A DNA stretch of 64,000 nt, taken from Streptomyces sp. GESEQ-4 (lineage in GTDB: Bacteria > Actinomycetota > Actinomycetes > Streptomycetales > Streptomycetaceae). The position numbers and the translations under genes were made by a program. The stretch's first letter is position 1. Each line of letters opens with the position of its first letter. The notes below the pieces were generated by a model. The model saw nothing but the letters and a program-made list of their open reading frames with translations. It was not told the origin of the DNA and did no database searches. The stretch covers positions 186,001 through 250,000 of the forward strand of contig NZ_JAFFSU010000010.1 of assembly GCF_017948455.1 (NCBI RefSeq), in the 5' to 3' direction. This document shows positions 35,562-43,918 of this stretch, piece by piece.

Positions 35562-36263
35562 ATGGCGAGGAAGGACACGGCAGCGGATGCTGCGAACCCC
35601 GGGCGACTGAAGCAGATCGCTCTGACCTACAAGATGACCCGCAGGGCCGACAAGAAGATCGGTCTTGTACTCGCGGCAGTCGGAATCGTCACCCTCGGTG
35701 TCTTCCTCGCGATCGGTTTCTTGATCGGTCACCCCATTTACCTCGGCATCCTGGGCTTCCTGCTCGCCTTCCTCGCGATGGCGATCGTGTTCGGGCGCCG
35801 GGCCGAGCGGGCCGCCTTCGGGCAGATGGAGGGACAACCGGGCGCTGCCGCGGCGGTACTGGACAACGTCGGCCGGGGGTGGACGACGACCCCCGCGGTG
35901 GCGATGAACCGCAGCCAGGACGTGGTGCACCGGGCCGTCGGCAAGGCCGGCATCGTGCTGGTCGCCGAGGGCAACCCGAACCGGGTGAAGAGCCTGCTGG
36001 CCGCCGAGAAGAAGAAGATGAACCGCATCGTCGCGGACGTGCCGGTGCACGACATCATCGTCGGCACGGGCGAGGGCCAGGTCGAGCTGAAGAAGGTGCG
36101 GACCACCATGCTGAAGCTGCCGCGCGTGCTGACCGGCCCCCAGGTGACGGCCACCAACGACCGGCTGCGCGCCATGGGCGACCTGATGAGCAACATGCCG
36201 ATGCCGAAGGGCCCGATGCCGAAGGGCATGAAGCTGCCGAAGGGCGGCCCGAAGGCCCGCTGA
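35562..36263 (+). CDS. DUF4191 membrane protein
   Basis: 233 residues from ATG 35562. Two adjacent membrane helices occur near residues 35-85 (IGLVLAAVGIVTLGVFLAI, then YLGILGFLLAFLAMAIVFG). A basic region containing EGNPNRVKSLLAAEKKKMNR and a C-terminus of Met-Pro-Lys-Gly repeats (MPMPKGPMPKGMKLPKGG) follow. This is the actinobacterial DUF4191 family, function unknown. It is convergent with the flavin reductase gene (13 bases between stops). Confidence 0.88.
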   Translation: MARKDTAADAANPGRLKQIALTYKMTRRADKKIGLVLAAVGIVTLGVFLAIGFLIGHPIYLGILGFLLAFLAMAIVFGRRAERAAFGQMEGQPGAAAAVLDNVGRGWTTTPAVAMNRSQDVVHRAVGKAGIVLVAEGNPNRVKSLLAAEKKKMNRIVADVPVHDIIVGTGEGQVELKKVRTTMLKLPRVLTGPQVTATNDRLRAMGDLMSNMPMPKGPMPKGMKLPKGGPKAR

Positions 36264-36276
36264 CACCAGAGGGAGC

Positions 36277-36819
36277 TCAGGCCAGCGTCCTGAAGTCCCG
36301 GTCGTAGTAGACCATCGGGGATCCCTCACCCAGCCGTACACCCGTCACCCGGCCGATCAGGACCGTATGGTCCCCGGCCGGGTGACGTGCGTATGCCTCG
36401 CAGTCCAGCTCGGACAGGGCCCGCTCGACCGTCGGCAGTCCGCCGGGGCCGAGCCGCATCCCGCCCGCCGCGAACTTGTCGGTGCCCTTCGTGGCGAAAC
36501 GCAGGGCGAGCGGCTGGTGGACGGGGGTCAGCACACTCACCGCGAAACGGTCGCAGCGCGCGAACGACCACGCCGAGTCGGCCGAGTTCGCCAGGCACAC
36601 CAGGACCATCGGCGGCTCCAGCGACACCGAGCAGAACGAACTGGCGGTGAATCCGCGCGGGATGCCGTCCTGGCACCGGGTGGTCACCACCACGACGCCG
36701 GAGGGAAAGCGGGCCATCGCGGCCCGGAACTCCCCGGGCGCCACCACCGCTTCCGCCAGGGCGACGTCATCCGGTACGGCTATGTCATCCGGTATGTCTG
36801 TGTCCTGCTGCTCCGTCAT
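36277..36819 (-). CDS. Flavin reductase-like protein (HpaC family)
   Basis: 180 residues from the ATG at 36817-36819 (MTEQQDTDIPDD); a TTG at 36886-36888 would add 23 residues. The split-barrel FMN-binding fold shows in FRAAMARFPSGVVVVTT, GFTASSFCSVSLEPPMVLVC and the C-terminal HTVLIGRVTGV. These enzymes supply reduced flavin to a partner monooxygenase. The partner is almost certainly the acyl-CoA-dehydrogenase-like protein encoded directly upstream on the same strand. Both genes appear to form one operon of about 1.8 kb. Confidence 0.88.
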   Translation of the reverse strand: MTEQQDTDIPDDIAVPDDVALAEAVVAPGEFRAAMARFPSGVVVVTTRCQDGIPRGFTASSFCSVSLEPPMVLVCLANSADSAWSFARCDRFAVSVLTPVHQPLALRFATKGTDKFAAGGMRLGPGGLPTVERALSELDCEAYARHPAGDHTVLIGRVTGVRLGEGSPMVYYDRDFRTLA

Positions 36820-36894
36820 GCGGCCGCACCACCTGTTGGCCTCGGCGTGTTCAAGGTCGACTATGAGGCCGCCGCCCCTGCCCAGCAACCGGAG

Positions 36895-38037
36895 TCAGAC
36901 GGACCTGAGCGCCCAGGCGCCGTAGGCCGCACCGGTGGACTCGAAGGAGAGTGCCACATGGGAGGCGGCGCTGTTCACGTCCCGCCAGAAGCGCTGCACG
37001 GGGTCGGTGGCGGACTGTCCGGACGTCCCGCTGGTGCGGAAGACCCGGCCGACCGCCGAGACCAGCAGCTCCACCGCCAGCGCGAGATCCCGGGCCCCGC
37101 GGACCGCCGCCTCGCCCTCCGGCGGGGTCTCGATGCCGTCGGCCACCGCCGCGGTACGCCGGACGAGGAGTTCCGCGGCGTCCACCTCGGCGGCCGAGCG
37201 GGCCAGGGAGACCTGCGTCGAGGGCATCTCGCGGACGGCCCGGCCCCGCCGGTCGACCCGGGAGGCGGTCCGCTCGACCCAGGCACGCATCGCGCCCCGC
37301 ACGGCGCCGACCAGCGGGGCGGCGAACGGCAGTGAGTTCACGGCGTACATCGGCACGATGTGGCAGCGCGCGTCCGACGCGGGGGCCCGCCCGGCATGGA
37401 CGGCGGAGCGGGCCAGGGTGCGGTGCTCGGGCACGTGGACGTCGGTCAGGACCAGGGTGTCGCTGCCGGTCCCGCGCATGCCCACGGAGAACCAGCTCTC
37501 GGTGATGGTGAAGTCGGCCTTCGGCACCGCGAAGTACCGCACTTCGGGCCGTCCGTCGGCGGGCTGCTCATCCGGTACGGCCGCGCAGGCGAGCGCCCAG
37601 TCGGCGAAGTGCACCCCGCTGATGTACTTCCACTCGCCGCTCAGCCGCCAGCCGCCGGCCACGCGCTCCGCCGTGCCGGACGGCATGAGCGCGGCGGCCA
37701 CCAGGGCGTCCGGGCCGTCCGCCCAGATCTCCGCCTGGCCCTCGGCGGGCAGGAACGCCGCGTACCGTCCCGCGTAGGCGGCCAGCGACGCCGCCCAGGC
37801 CGCCGACGTACACCCCTGTCCGACCACGAAGACCGCCGAGGTCAGCTCGGTGAAACCGCCCGCCGTGCCGCCGTGCGCCACCGGCACGAAGTGCCGCGCG
37901 AAACCGGCGTCCCGCACCGCGTGGACCACCTGCGGCGAGAGGCGCCGGGCGGCCTCCGCCTCCTCCGTGTGCCGGGCCGCGATGTCGGCGACCTGCGACG
38001 CCCGGGCCACGATCGTCGACATGTTGTCGTACGACAT
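36895..38037 (-). CDS. Acyl-CoA dehydrogenase-fold flavin-dependent monooxygenase
   Basis: 380 residues from the ATG at 38035-38037; the TTG at 38046 and ATG at 38022 are alternatives and the ribosome site does not decide. N-terminal and C-terminal helical domains flank a central barrel (GEWKYISGVHFADWALACAA, VGMRGTGSDTLVLTDVHVP). It lacks a clear catalytic Glu of true dehydrogenases and pairs with a flavin reductase, which points to a two-component oxygenase of the HsaA/HpaB-like group acting on an aromatic or similar substrate. DUF4191 and RDD genes that I remember as neighbours in S. coelicolor flank the pair, so it may be an insertion. Confidence 0.82.
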   Translation of the reverse strand: MSYDNMSTIVARASQVADIAARHTEEAEAARRLSPQVVHAVRDAGFARHFVPVAHGGTAGGFTELTSAVFVVGQGCTSAAWAASLAAYAGRYAAFLPAEGQAEIWADGPDALVAAALMPSGTAERVAGGWRLSGEWKYISGVHFADWALACAAVPDEQPADGRPEVRYFAVPKADFTITESWFSVGMRGTGSDTLVLTDVHVPEHRTLARSAVHAGRAPASDARCHIVPMYAVNSLPFAAPLVGAVRGAMRAWVERTASRVDRRGRAVREMPSTQVSLARSAAEVDAAELLVRRTAAVADGIETPPEGEAAVRGARDLALAVELLVSAVGRVFRTSGTSGQSATDPVQRFWRDVNSAASHVALSFESTGAAYGAWALRSV

Positions 38038-38043
38038 ATTGTC
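38018..38043. promoter_or_regulatory. Palindromic repeats at the start of the monooxygenase gene
   Basis: A 12-bp perfect palindrome TGTCGTACGACA (38025-38036) is embedded in two direct repeats, GACATGTTGTC (38018-38028) and GACATATTGTC (38033-38043), each itself roughly palindromic. They cover the possible start codons. They could be an operator for a TetR- or MarR-type repressor, although no regulator gene lies next to the operon. Confidence 0.4.
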
Positions 38044-38162
38044 CAACCACCTCCGCCGATATGGCGGCAGTGTTCCGAACGCGGTTCGACGGGGACAGGA
38101 CCCCGGGCCGTGGCCGGTCCGGCCGTCACCCGACCGGCGTCATATGTGAAGACAGTCGCGGC

Positions 38163-38630
38163 TCAGATCCGTACCTCGACCGTGCGCGCCAGCCGGTCGT
38201 GCAGCCCCCGGCCGTCGCGGTCCCAGATCAGAGCGGGAATAGCGACGCACAGCAGGGCCGAGCGCAGCAGGGCGCGCACCGGGTTGACCGTGCCGGTGTC
38301 CAGGTGGACGACGCGCAGGCCGAAGAGGCGCTTGCCGGGGGTGAAGCCGATCGTGCCGACGGTCAGGACGCTCATGGCGAAGAAGACGAGCAGGGCCCAG
38401 TTCCCGGTCGCCTGCCCGTAGCCGTCCGTGATGAGGCCGTATGCGATCAAGACGCACAGCGCCCAGTCCACGGCGAGGGCGCTGAGGCGGCGGCCGGGGC
38501 GGGCGATCGAGCCGGGCCCCTCCTCCGGGAGACCGAGCTGCTCCCCCCGGTATCCGAAGTCGGCACCGGCGTCCTCCATGGCCGCGCGGGGGCCGGACAG
38601 CCACGATCCGATTGCTTGCCTCTTGTCCAC
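38163..38630 (-). CDS. RDD family membrane protein
   Basis: 155 residues from GTG 38630 (MDKRQAIGSWL). A hydrophilic N-terminus is followed by helices at about residues 50-70, 78-98 and 118-140. RDD hallmarks are RPGRRLSALAVDWALCVLIA, FTPGKRLFGLRVV and the final LHDRLARTVEVRI. It is upstream of glnA but divergent from it; the interval 38631-38838 holds the glnA regulatory region. No function is established. Confidence 0.85.
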   Translation of the reverse strand: MDKRQAIGSWLSGPRAAMEDAGADFGYRGEQLGLPEEGPGSIARPGRRLSALAVDWALCVLIAYGLITDGYGQATGNWALLVFFAMSVLTVGTIGFTPGKRLFGLRVVHLDTGTVNPVRALLRSALLCVAIPALIWDRDGRGLHDRLARTVEVRI

Positions 38631-38704
38631 GCGTACACGGTACTGCGGCCATGCCCGGCCAGGGCACGGCGGGGTGATTCCGGGCTACGGTGGAACCGGG
38701 CCGG

Positions 38705-38742
38705 TTAACTTGTGCGAAACAAATGGGTCACGCCCGAGAAAT
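38705..38742 (+). promoter_or_regulatory. Tandem GlnR boxes upstream of glnA
   Basis: Two sites fit the actinobacterial GlnR consensus gTnAc-n6-GaAAc: TTAAC-TTGTGC-GAAAC at 38705-38720 and GTCAC-GCCCGA-GAAAT at 38727-38742, their starts 22 bp apart (two helical turns), which is the known spacing. They lie about 100 bases before the glnA start. GlnR activates or represses nitrogen genes according to nitrogen status. Confidence 0.8.
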
Positions 38743-38838
38743 CACGCGTCCCTAGGGTCGAGGTCAGCGTGTGCCACCGCACTGGCCGCACGAACGAACT
38801 ACCACCCCGGCGGGACGGTCGGGAGTAGGAGGAGCTGG

Positions 38839-40248
38839 ATGTTCCAGAACGCCGACGAGGCCAAGAAGTTCATCGCGGACGAGGACGTCAAGTTCATCGA
38901 CGTCCGCTTCTGCGACCTCCCGGGCGTCATGCAGCACTTCACGGTGCCTGTCGATGCGTTCGACCCGGATGACGAGCTGGCGTTCGACGGCTCCTCGATC
39001 CGTGGCTTCCAGGCCATCCACGAGTCCGACATGGCGCTGCGCGCGGACCTGTCGACCGCCCGGGTCGACGCCTTCCGCCGTGACAAGACGCTGAACATCA
39101 ACTTCTTCATCCACGACCCGATCACCGGCGAGCAGTACAGCCGTGACCCGCGCAACGTGGCGAAGAAGGCCGAGGCGTACCTCGCGTCCACGGGGATCGC
39201 CGACACCGCGTACTTCGGTCCCGAGGCCGAGTTCTACGTCTTCGACAGCGTCCGCTTCGCGACCCGCGAGAACGAGTCCTTCTACCACATCGACTCCGAG
39301 GCCGGCGCCTGGAACACCGGTGCCCTCGAGGACAACCGCGGCTACAAGGTCCGCTACAAGGGCGGCTACTTCCCGGTCCCGCCGGTCGACCACTTCGCCG
39401 ACCTGCGCGCCGAGATCTCCCTGGAACTGGGCAAGGCCGGCCTCCAGGTCGAGCGCCAGCACCACGAGGTGGGCACCGCCGGCCAGGCCGAGATCAACTA
39501 CAAGTTCAACACGCTGCTCGCCGCCGCCGACGACCTCCAGCTCTTCAAGTACATCGTGAAGAACGTCGCCTGGCGCAACGGCAAGACCGCGACCTTCATG
39601 CCGAAGCCGATCTTCGGTGACAACGGCTCGGGCATGCACATCCACTCGTCGCTGTGGACGGGCGGCTCGCCGCTCTTCTACGACGAGTCCGGCTACGCGG
39701 GCCTGTCGGACACCGCCCGCTACTACATCGGCGGCATCCTCAAGCACGCCCCGTCGCTGCTGGCCTTCACCAACCCGACGGTGAACTCGTACCACCGTCT
39801 GGTCCCGGGCTTCGAGGCGCCGGTCAACCTGGTGTACTCGCAGCGCAACCGCTCCGCCGCGATGCGTATCCCGATCACGGGCTCCAACCCGAAGGCCAAG
39901 CGCGTCGAGTTCCGCGCGCCCGACTCCTCCGGCAACCCGTACCTCGCCTTCTCGGCCCTGCTCCTCGCGGGCCTCGACGGCATCAAGAACAAGATCGAGC
40001 CGGCCGAGCCGATCGACAAGGACCTGTACGAGCTGGCTCCCGAGGAGCACGCGGGCGTCCCGCAGGTCCCGACCTCCCTCCCGGCCGTCCTCGACTCCCT
40101 CGAGCGCGACCACGAGTTCCTCCTCCAGGGCGACGTGTTCACCGCCGACCTGATCGAGACGTGGATCGACTTCAAGCGCACGAACGAGATCGCGCCACTG
40201 CAGCTGCGTCCGCACCCGCACGAGTTCGAGCTCTACTTCGACGTGTGA
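38839..40248 (+). CDS. glnA: Glutamine synthetase type I
   Basis: 469 residues from ATG 38839 with AGGAGGAGC upstream. Metal and substrate motifs are intact: FDGSSIRGF, EAEFYVFD, NGSGMHIHSS, and PGFEAPVNLVYSQRNRSA. The adenylylation Tyr lies in DKDLYELAPEE near the C-terminus, so activity should be controlled by GlnE adenylyltransferase. It assimilates ammonium into glutamine as a dodecamer. Two GlnR boxes sit upstream and a double hairpin follows. A second, unrelated-type synthetase (glnII) is at 57.7 kb. Confidence 0.97.
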   Translation: MFQNADEAKKFIADEDVKFIDVRFCDLPGVMQHFTVPVDAFDPDDELAFDGSSIRGFQAIHESDMALRADLSTARVDAFRRDKTLNINFFIHDPITGEQYSRDPRNVAKKAEAYLASTGIADTAYFGPEAEFYVFDSVRFATRENESFYHIDSEAGAWNTGALEDNRGYKVRYKGGYFPVPPVDHFADLRAEISLELGKAGLQVERQHHEVGTAGQAEINYKFNTLLAAADDLQLFKYIVKNVAWRNGKTATFMPKPIFGDNGSGMHIHSSLWTGGSPLFYDESGYAGLSDTARYYIGGILKHAPSLLAFTNPTVNSYHRLVPGFEAPVNLVYSQRNRSAAMRIPITGSNPKAKRVEFRAPDSSGNPYLAFSALLLAGLDGIKNKIEPAEPIDKDLYELAPEEHAGVPQVPTSLPAVLDSLERDHEFLLQGDVFTADLIETWIDFKRTNEIAPLQLRPHPHEFELYFDV

Positions 40249-40268
40249 TCGACACCTGTGCCTCCGGC

Positions 40269-40305
40269 GGCGCCCCCGTTCCTGGTTCCCCAGGGCGGGG
40301 GCGCC
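40269..40305 (+). terminator. Nested hairpin after glnA
   Basis: Outer stem GGCGCCCCCG / CGGGGGCGCC (40269-40278 with 40296-40305) encloses an inner stem CCTGG-TTCC-CCAGG. It begins 20 bases after the glnA stop and is followed by the weakly T-rich TCGTATCTTGG. A strong glnA terminator. Confidence 0.85.
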
Positions 40306-40347
40306 GTCGTATCTTGGGGGTACGACTGTTCGAGGAAGGCAACGGGG

Positions 40348-40641
40348 ATGTCCGAACGGCACGACGGGGAGCGGGAGTTCGACCTGCGATGGGCGGACTC
40401 GGCCGAGCACAAGGAGCCCTCGGCGCGCGCTCGGATGCTGGCCGCGCGGTGGAAGGAGAATCCGCCGGGACCGGTGCCGTTCCGGGCGGACCCGGGTCCG
40501 GTGCGGCGCCGTCGCCGCTCGTCCCGGATGCGGAGCAGGAGCCCTCGCCGCTCGTCCTGGATATCGACGGCGATCGTGCTCGGCTCGGTGGCCGCGATCA
40601 TCGTGCTTCTCGGGTACCTGAACTTCCGGCCGACCTACTGA
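40348..40641 (+). CDS. Small membrane protein with basic cytoplasmic segment
   Basis: 97 residues from ATG 40348 (MSERHDGEREFDLRWADSAE). A long Arg/Ser-rich stretch (RRRRRSSRMRSRSPRRSSW) leads into a single C-terminal membrane helix (TAIVLGSVAAIIVLLGYL), so the protein is a tail-anchored type facing the cytoplasm. No family is recognised. It lies between glnA and htpX, each separated by about 100 bases. It could be a small regulator of a membrane process, but nothing supports a specific role. Confidence 0.75.
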   Translation: MSERHDGEREFDLRWADSAEHKEPSARARMLAARWKENPPGPVPFRADPGPVRRRRRSSRMRSRSPRRSSWISTAIVLGSVAAIIVLLGYLNFRPTY

Positions 40642-40752
40642 GGACGCTCACAGCTTCCCTTTGCGGGCCCTAGAACTGATCACAACCGTGTCATGGCATG
40701 GCCGGGTGCACACTGGCAGTGGGGCGAGTGCCTGACTGCCGAGGTGATGCAG

Positions 40753-41670
40753 ATGCAGAGCCGATTCCGGAACGACCGGGGCCTGACCGCGCGGATGACG
40801 GTCACGCTTTTTCTGCTCGGATTGCTGTACGTGGCCTTTGTCGCGGCGCTGATCGTGCTGCTGAAGTCCTGGGTGCTGGTCGTGGTGGTCGCGGCGGGGT
40901 TCCTCGGGGCGCAGTACTGGTTCTCCGACCGGATCGCGCTCTTCGCGATGCGCGGGCGGGTCGTGGAACGCGAGGAGTATCCGGAGCTGCACGCGGTGAT
41001 CGACCGGCTGTGCACGCTGGCGGATCTGCCCAAGCCGACGGTCGCCGTGTCCGATATGGACATGCCGAACGCGTTCGCCACCGGGCGCAACGCGGACAAG
41101 TCCGTGATCTGCGTGACCACCGGTCTGCTACGGCGTCTGGAGCCGGCCGAGCTGGAGGGTGTGCTGGCGCACGAGCTGTCGCATGTGGCGCACAAGGACG
41201 TCGCCGTGATCACGATCGCGTCGTTCCTCGGCGTGATCGCCGGACTGATCGTGCGGTTCGCCTTCTACTCGCAGCTCTTCGGCGGCGGACGCCGTGACCA
41301 GAACACCGCGGTCGTCTTCATGGCGGTGATGGGTGTCTCCGCGGCCGTCTACGCGCTCAGCTTCCTGCTGATCCGGGCCCTGTCCCGGTACCGGGAGCTG
41401 GCGGCGGACCGGGCGGCGGCGCTGCTGACCGGCCGTCCCTCGACCCTGGCGTCCGCGCTGACCAAGGTGTCGGGCGACATCGCCCGGATCCCGACCAAGG
41501 ACCTGCGCACGGCCCAGGCCTTCAACGCCTTCTACTTCACCCCGGCCCTGGGCAAGGAGCCCGGCATCGCCCGGTACTTCTCCACCCACCCCAGCCTGGA
41601 GCAACGGCTCGACCAACTGGCGCGGATCTCCGCCGAGTTGGGCGAGACCGCGGCTCCCGGAAGGGCGTGA
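40753..41670 (+). CDS. htpX: HtpX-like membrane M48 zinc metalloprotease
   Basis: 305 residues from ATG 40753 (an ATG two codons earlier is possible). Two N-terminal helices (VTLFLLGLLYVAFVAALIVLL and a following one), then the zinc site HELSH in LEGVLAHELSHVAHKD, two more hydrophobic segments, and the third ligand region YRELAADRAAALL. HtpX degrades damaged membrane proteins from the cytoplasmic side. The next gene, pspAB, starts two bases after its stop, so the pair is an operon and ties this protease to the Psp membrane-stress response whose other genes are at 1.6-2.7 kb. Confidence 0.93.
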   Translation: MQSRFRNDRGLTARMTVTLFLLGLLYVAFVAALIVLLKSWVLVVVVAAGFLGAQYWFSDRIALFAMRGRVVEREEYPELHAVIDRLCTLADLPKPTVAVSDMDMPNAFATGRNADKSVICVTTGLLRRLEPAELEGVLAHELSHVAHKDVAVITIASFLGVIAGLIVRFAFYSQLFGGGRRDQNTAVVFMAVMGVSAAVYALSFLLIRALSRYRELAADRAAALLTGRPSTLASALTKVSGDIARIPTKDLRTAQAFNAFYFTPALGKEPGIARYFSTHPSLEQRLDQLARISAELGETAAPGRA

Positions 41671-41672
41671 GC

Positions 41673-42263
41673 ATGGGATTGCTGGACATCCTGCTCGGTC
41701 GTACGAAGCCGGTCGCGCCCGACCTCGACCAGCTCTTCGCCCTGCCGTCGGCGGCGGTGACGCTCCAGGCGGCGGCCTCCTTCACACCGACCGGGCGGGG
41801 GGCGGTGTGCTTCGCCACGGTCGAGGGCGCGGCCTTCGAGCAGACACACCGCGAGGTCCAGGCGCTGCTGGACGCGGACTCGGATCGCGACGGCCCGCCG
41901 GTGGAGTTGCGGCGCGACAAGTACGGCTACTCCTGGCTGGTCTCGCACCGCGCCCCCGACGAACTGCCGCTCCTGGTCAACGACCTGCACGCGGTGAACA
42001 GCTCGATGGAGGTCAACGGCTTCGGCCCGCAGCTGCTGTGCTCACTGATGGGCTTCCGCCACACAGCCGACGACCAGCCGCTGGCGCTGGTCTACCTCTA
42101 CAAGCGTGGCACCTTCTACCCGCTGTGTATGCTTCCTGGCCAGCACAAACGCGATAATTCACTGGAACTGCAGGTAGCCCCGCTACTGAAGAACGACTTG
42201 CGCATCGAGGAGGACAAGACGCGCTGGTTCCCGCTCTGGGACGCACCGGGGTTGATCGACTGA
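41673..42263 (+). CDS. pspAB: PspA-associated protein PspAB with a replaced C-terminus
   Basis: 196 residues from ATG 41673 (GTG 41667 overlaps the htpX stop). The core is typical PspAB: MGLLDILLGRTKPVAPDLDQL, SWLVSHRAPDELPLLVNDLH, NGFGPQLLCSLMGF, YLYKRGTFYPL. From about 42123 the codons change abruptly to AT-richer choices (tgt atg ctt, aaa, gat aat tca), and the last ~45 residues end NDLRIEEDKTRWFPLWDAPGLID. A second, GC-rich version of this end (NDLRIEQDLSRWFPVWGAPGL) lies 1.7 kb downstream at 43919-43999. The protein is therefore full-length but hybrid, its original end displaced by a recombinase element. Confidence 0.88.
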   Translation: MGLLDILLGRTKPVAPDLDQLFALPSAAVTLQAAASFTPTGRGAVCFATVEGAAFEQTHREVQALLDADSDRDGPPVELRRDKYGYSWLVSHRAPDELPLLVNDLHAVNSSMEVNGFGPQLLCSLMGFRHTADDQPLALVYLYKRGTFYPLCMLPGQHKRDNSLELQVAPLLKNDLRIEEDKTRWFPLWDAPGLID

Positions 42264-42288
42264 ACATTCACCCGAAGGTGTCTACAGA

Positions 42289-42309
42289 TACAAGGGTGAG
42301 CCTTGTATA
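42289..42309. promoter_or_regulatory. Inverted repeat directly upstream of the recombinase start
   Basis: ATACAAGG-GTGAG-CCTTGTAT: perfect 8-bp arms and a 5-bp spacer, ending one base before the recombinase ATG. It may be the operator that limits recombinase expression or part of an att site, since large serine recombinases usually act next to their own gene and recognise imperfect palindromes. A -10-like TATAGAT overlaps its right edge. Confidence 0.5.
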
Positions 42310-42310
42310 G

Positions 42311-43906
42311 ATGACGCAGCACATACGCTCCCCCGCTGTGACCACCTTTGACGTGACGACGGACACCTTGGCTCGGCAGAAGCCGGTCAGAGTCCTGATA
42401 GCCCTGCGAATCAGCTACCTGACCGACGAATCCACCAGCCTTGAGCGGCAGCTTAAGGACGCCCGCGAGTACATCTCGAAGAAGGCCGCACTGGGCCTGA
42501 ACTGGGTCGAGGTCGGTGTAGCCCGAGACGTACACGTATCTGCGACGAAGCAACATCCACTTGACCGTACCGAGCTCGGAAACTGGCTCAAGGAGCGCGC
42601 TCCGGAGTTCGATCTCATCCTGTTCTGGAAGCTGGACCGGTTCATCCGCAAAGTGACAGACATGCAGGACATGCTCCGTTGGGCGGACGCTCATGGAAGG
42701 AAGACTTTCGCCTCGGTCACTGAGCCGATCTTCGACATGACCGGCCCCCTCCAACGCGCGATCATCACCCTCTTCTCCGCTCTCGCGGAGTTGGAGGCCA
42801 AGAACACGTCCGTGAGGGTCAAGAGCTTCCGAGAGAGCATCCGCGAGCAGCAGCGCTGGCCGGGAGGCATGCCGACGTATGGCTTCGAGGTCTACACAGG
42901 AGAAGACGGAGCCGCGCGTCTCCGCCAGAACCCCCATCAGGTGAACGTGATTCGGGAAATCGCCAACCGACTCGTCACCACGAGGGACACACCAGCGATC
43001 GTCGCTGACGACCTCAACGCCCGGAAGGAGCCCACTCCGCGGGGCGCACGTCCGTCAAGCCGCATCGTGGAATCAGGTCGCGCGTACCAGTGGACGGCGG
43101 CAGGTCTTCGAAAACTACTCAAGAACGAAGCCCTCATGGGCTGGAAGATGGAGAGTCGCCAAGTCCCTGGCAAGAAGTACTTCGAGAGCACTCCCATCAT
43201 CGACTCCACCGGCAACAAGATCCGCATGGCCGAGCCGATCTTCACTGACAAGGAGTGGAAGACACTTCAGGACCACCTCAACGAGCGCTCGTTCTCCGTG
43301 TCCTCGCCCAAACACGTCACTCCGTTTCTGGACGTGATCCTTTGCGGGTACTGCAAGGGCAAGATGCGTCTGCACGTGTCCCGCAGGGAGACCAAGACCG
43401 GCCGCAAAGAGTACCCGAAGTTCCGATGTGTCAGCCCGCGCAAAGTGGGTGACAGGACGCGGTACGGGTGCGATCAACAGGAGTCCTGGGACCCGGGCAG
43501 GCTGCTGGCCGCCTTCGAGGAACATTTACTCAAACAGTTGGGAGACGCCGAGGCAGAGGAGCGAATCTACGTCGTAGGCGATGAAAACGAGACTCGCATG
43601 CGGGAGATCGAGGAACTCGTGCCTGTCATCATGGCGGACATGGGACCGGGACGACGGTACGCGACAGCGCTGCTGCGTCCTCAGGCAGAAAAGCTGCTCG
43701 ACAACCTGAGCGCCGAGTACGAGGGCCTGAGAAGGATGCCGACCGGCGACCGGTGGGAGTACCGCAGCCTCGGCAAGACGTGGCGAGAGATGTGGGAGGC
43801 GAGCAAGGTACCCGAACTGGAGAAGCTAATGCGCAGGAATGGCGTGCAGTTCCTCTGTTACCCGGACTCTTTCGAACTGGTCACCCCCGCACGCCTCATG
43901 GTTTGA
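42311..43906 (+). CDS. Large serine recombinase (phage-type integrase)
   Basis: 531 residues. An N-terminal resolvase domain has the nucleophile region ALRISYLTDES (Ser near residue 36) and the conserved LFWKLDRFIRKVTD; the start of the recombinase domain lies around residue 180 (GGMPTYGFEVY). A zinc ribbon follows (CGYCKGKM ... FRCVSP ... YGCDQQ), then a helical, charged C-terminal region (coiled-coil candidate near residues 420-470). This is the architecture of phage and ICE integrases such as phiC31 Int. Base composition is clearly lower in GC than neighbours. The ATG immediately follows an inverted repeat, so translation may be leaderless or inefficient; later starts (e.g. 42350) are possible. 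Confidence 0.92.
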   Translation: MTQHIRSPAVTTFDVTTDTLARQKPVRVLIALRISYLTDESTSLERQLKDAREYISKKAALGLNWVEVGVARDVHVSATKQHPLDRTELGNWLKERAPEFDLILFWKLDRFIRKVTDMQDMLRWADAHGRKTFASVTEPIFDMTGPLQRAIITLFSALAELEAKNTSVRVKSFRESIREQQRWPGGMPTYGFEVYTGEDGAARLRQNPHQVNVIREIANRLVTTRDTPAIVADDLNARKEPTPRGARPSSRIVESGRAYQWTAAGLRKLLKNEALMGWKMESRQVPGKKYFESTPIIDSTGNKIRMAEPIFTDKEWKTLQDHLNERSFSVSSPKHVTPFLDVILCGYCKGKMRLHVSRRETKTGRKEYPKFRCVSPRKVGDRTRYGCDQQESWDPGRLLAAFEEHLLKQLGDAEAEERIYVVGDENETRMREIEELVPVIMADMGPGRRYATALLRPQAEKLLDNLSAEYEGLRRMPTGDRWEYRSLGKTWREMWEASKVPELEKLMRRNGVQFLCYPDSFELVTPARLMV

Positions 43907-43918
43907 GGTACACGTACG

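Larger units (their letters stand above)
42123..43918. mobile_element. Serine-recombinase insertion in the 3' end of pspAB
   Basis: About 1.8 kb with visibly lower GC and different codon use from its surroundings, holding a substitute pspAB 3' end, a small inverted repeat and one recombinase gene. It is bordered on the right by the displaced native pspAB tail. No other cargo is present, so it is either a minimal recombinase element or the remnant of a larger prophage or integrative element. The borders are approximate: no clear direct-repeat core could be fixed by eye. Confidence 0.7.

Noticed and set aside
42311..43906. Recombinase as part of a full prophage or conjugative element
   Set aside because: No structural, transfer or replication genes flank it; host genes begin directly on both sides. 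Kept only as a minimal element or remnant.
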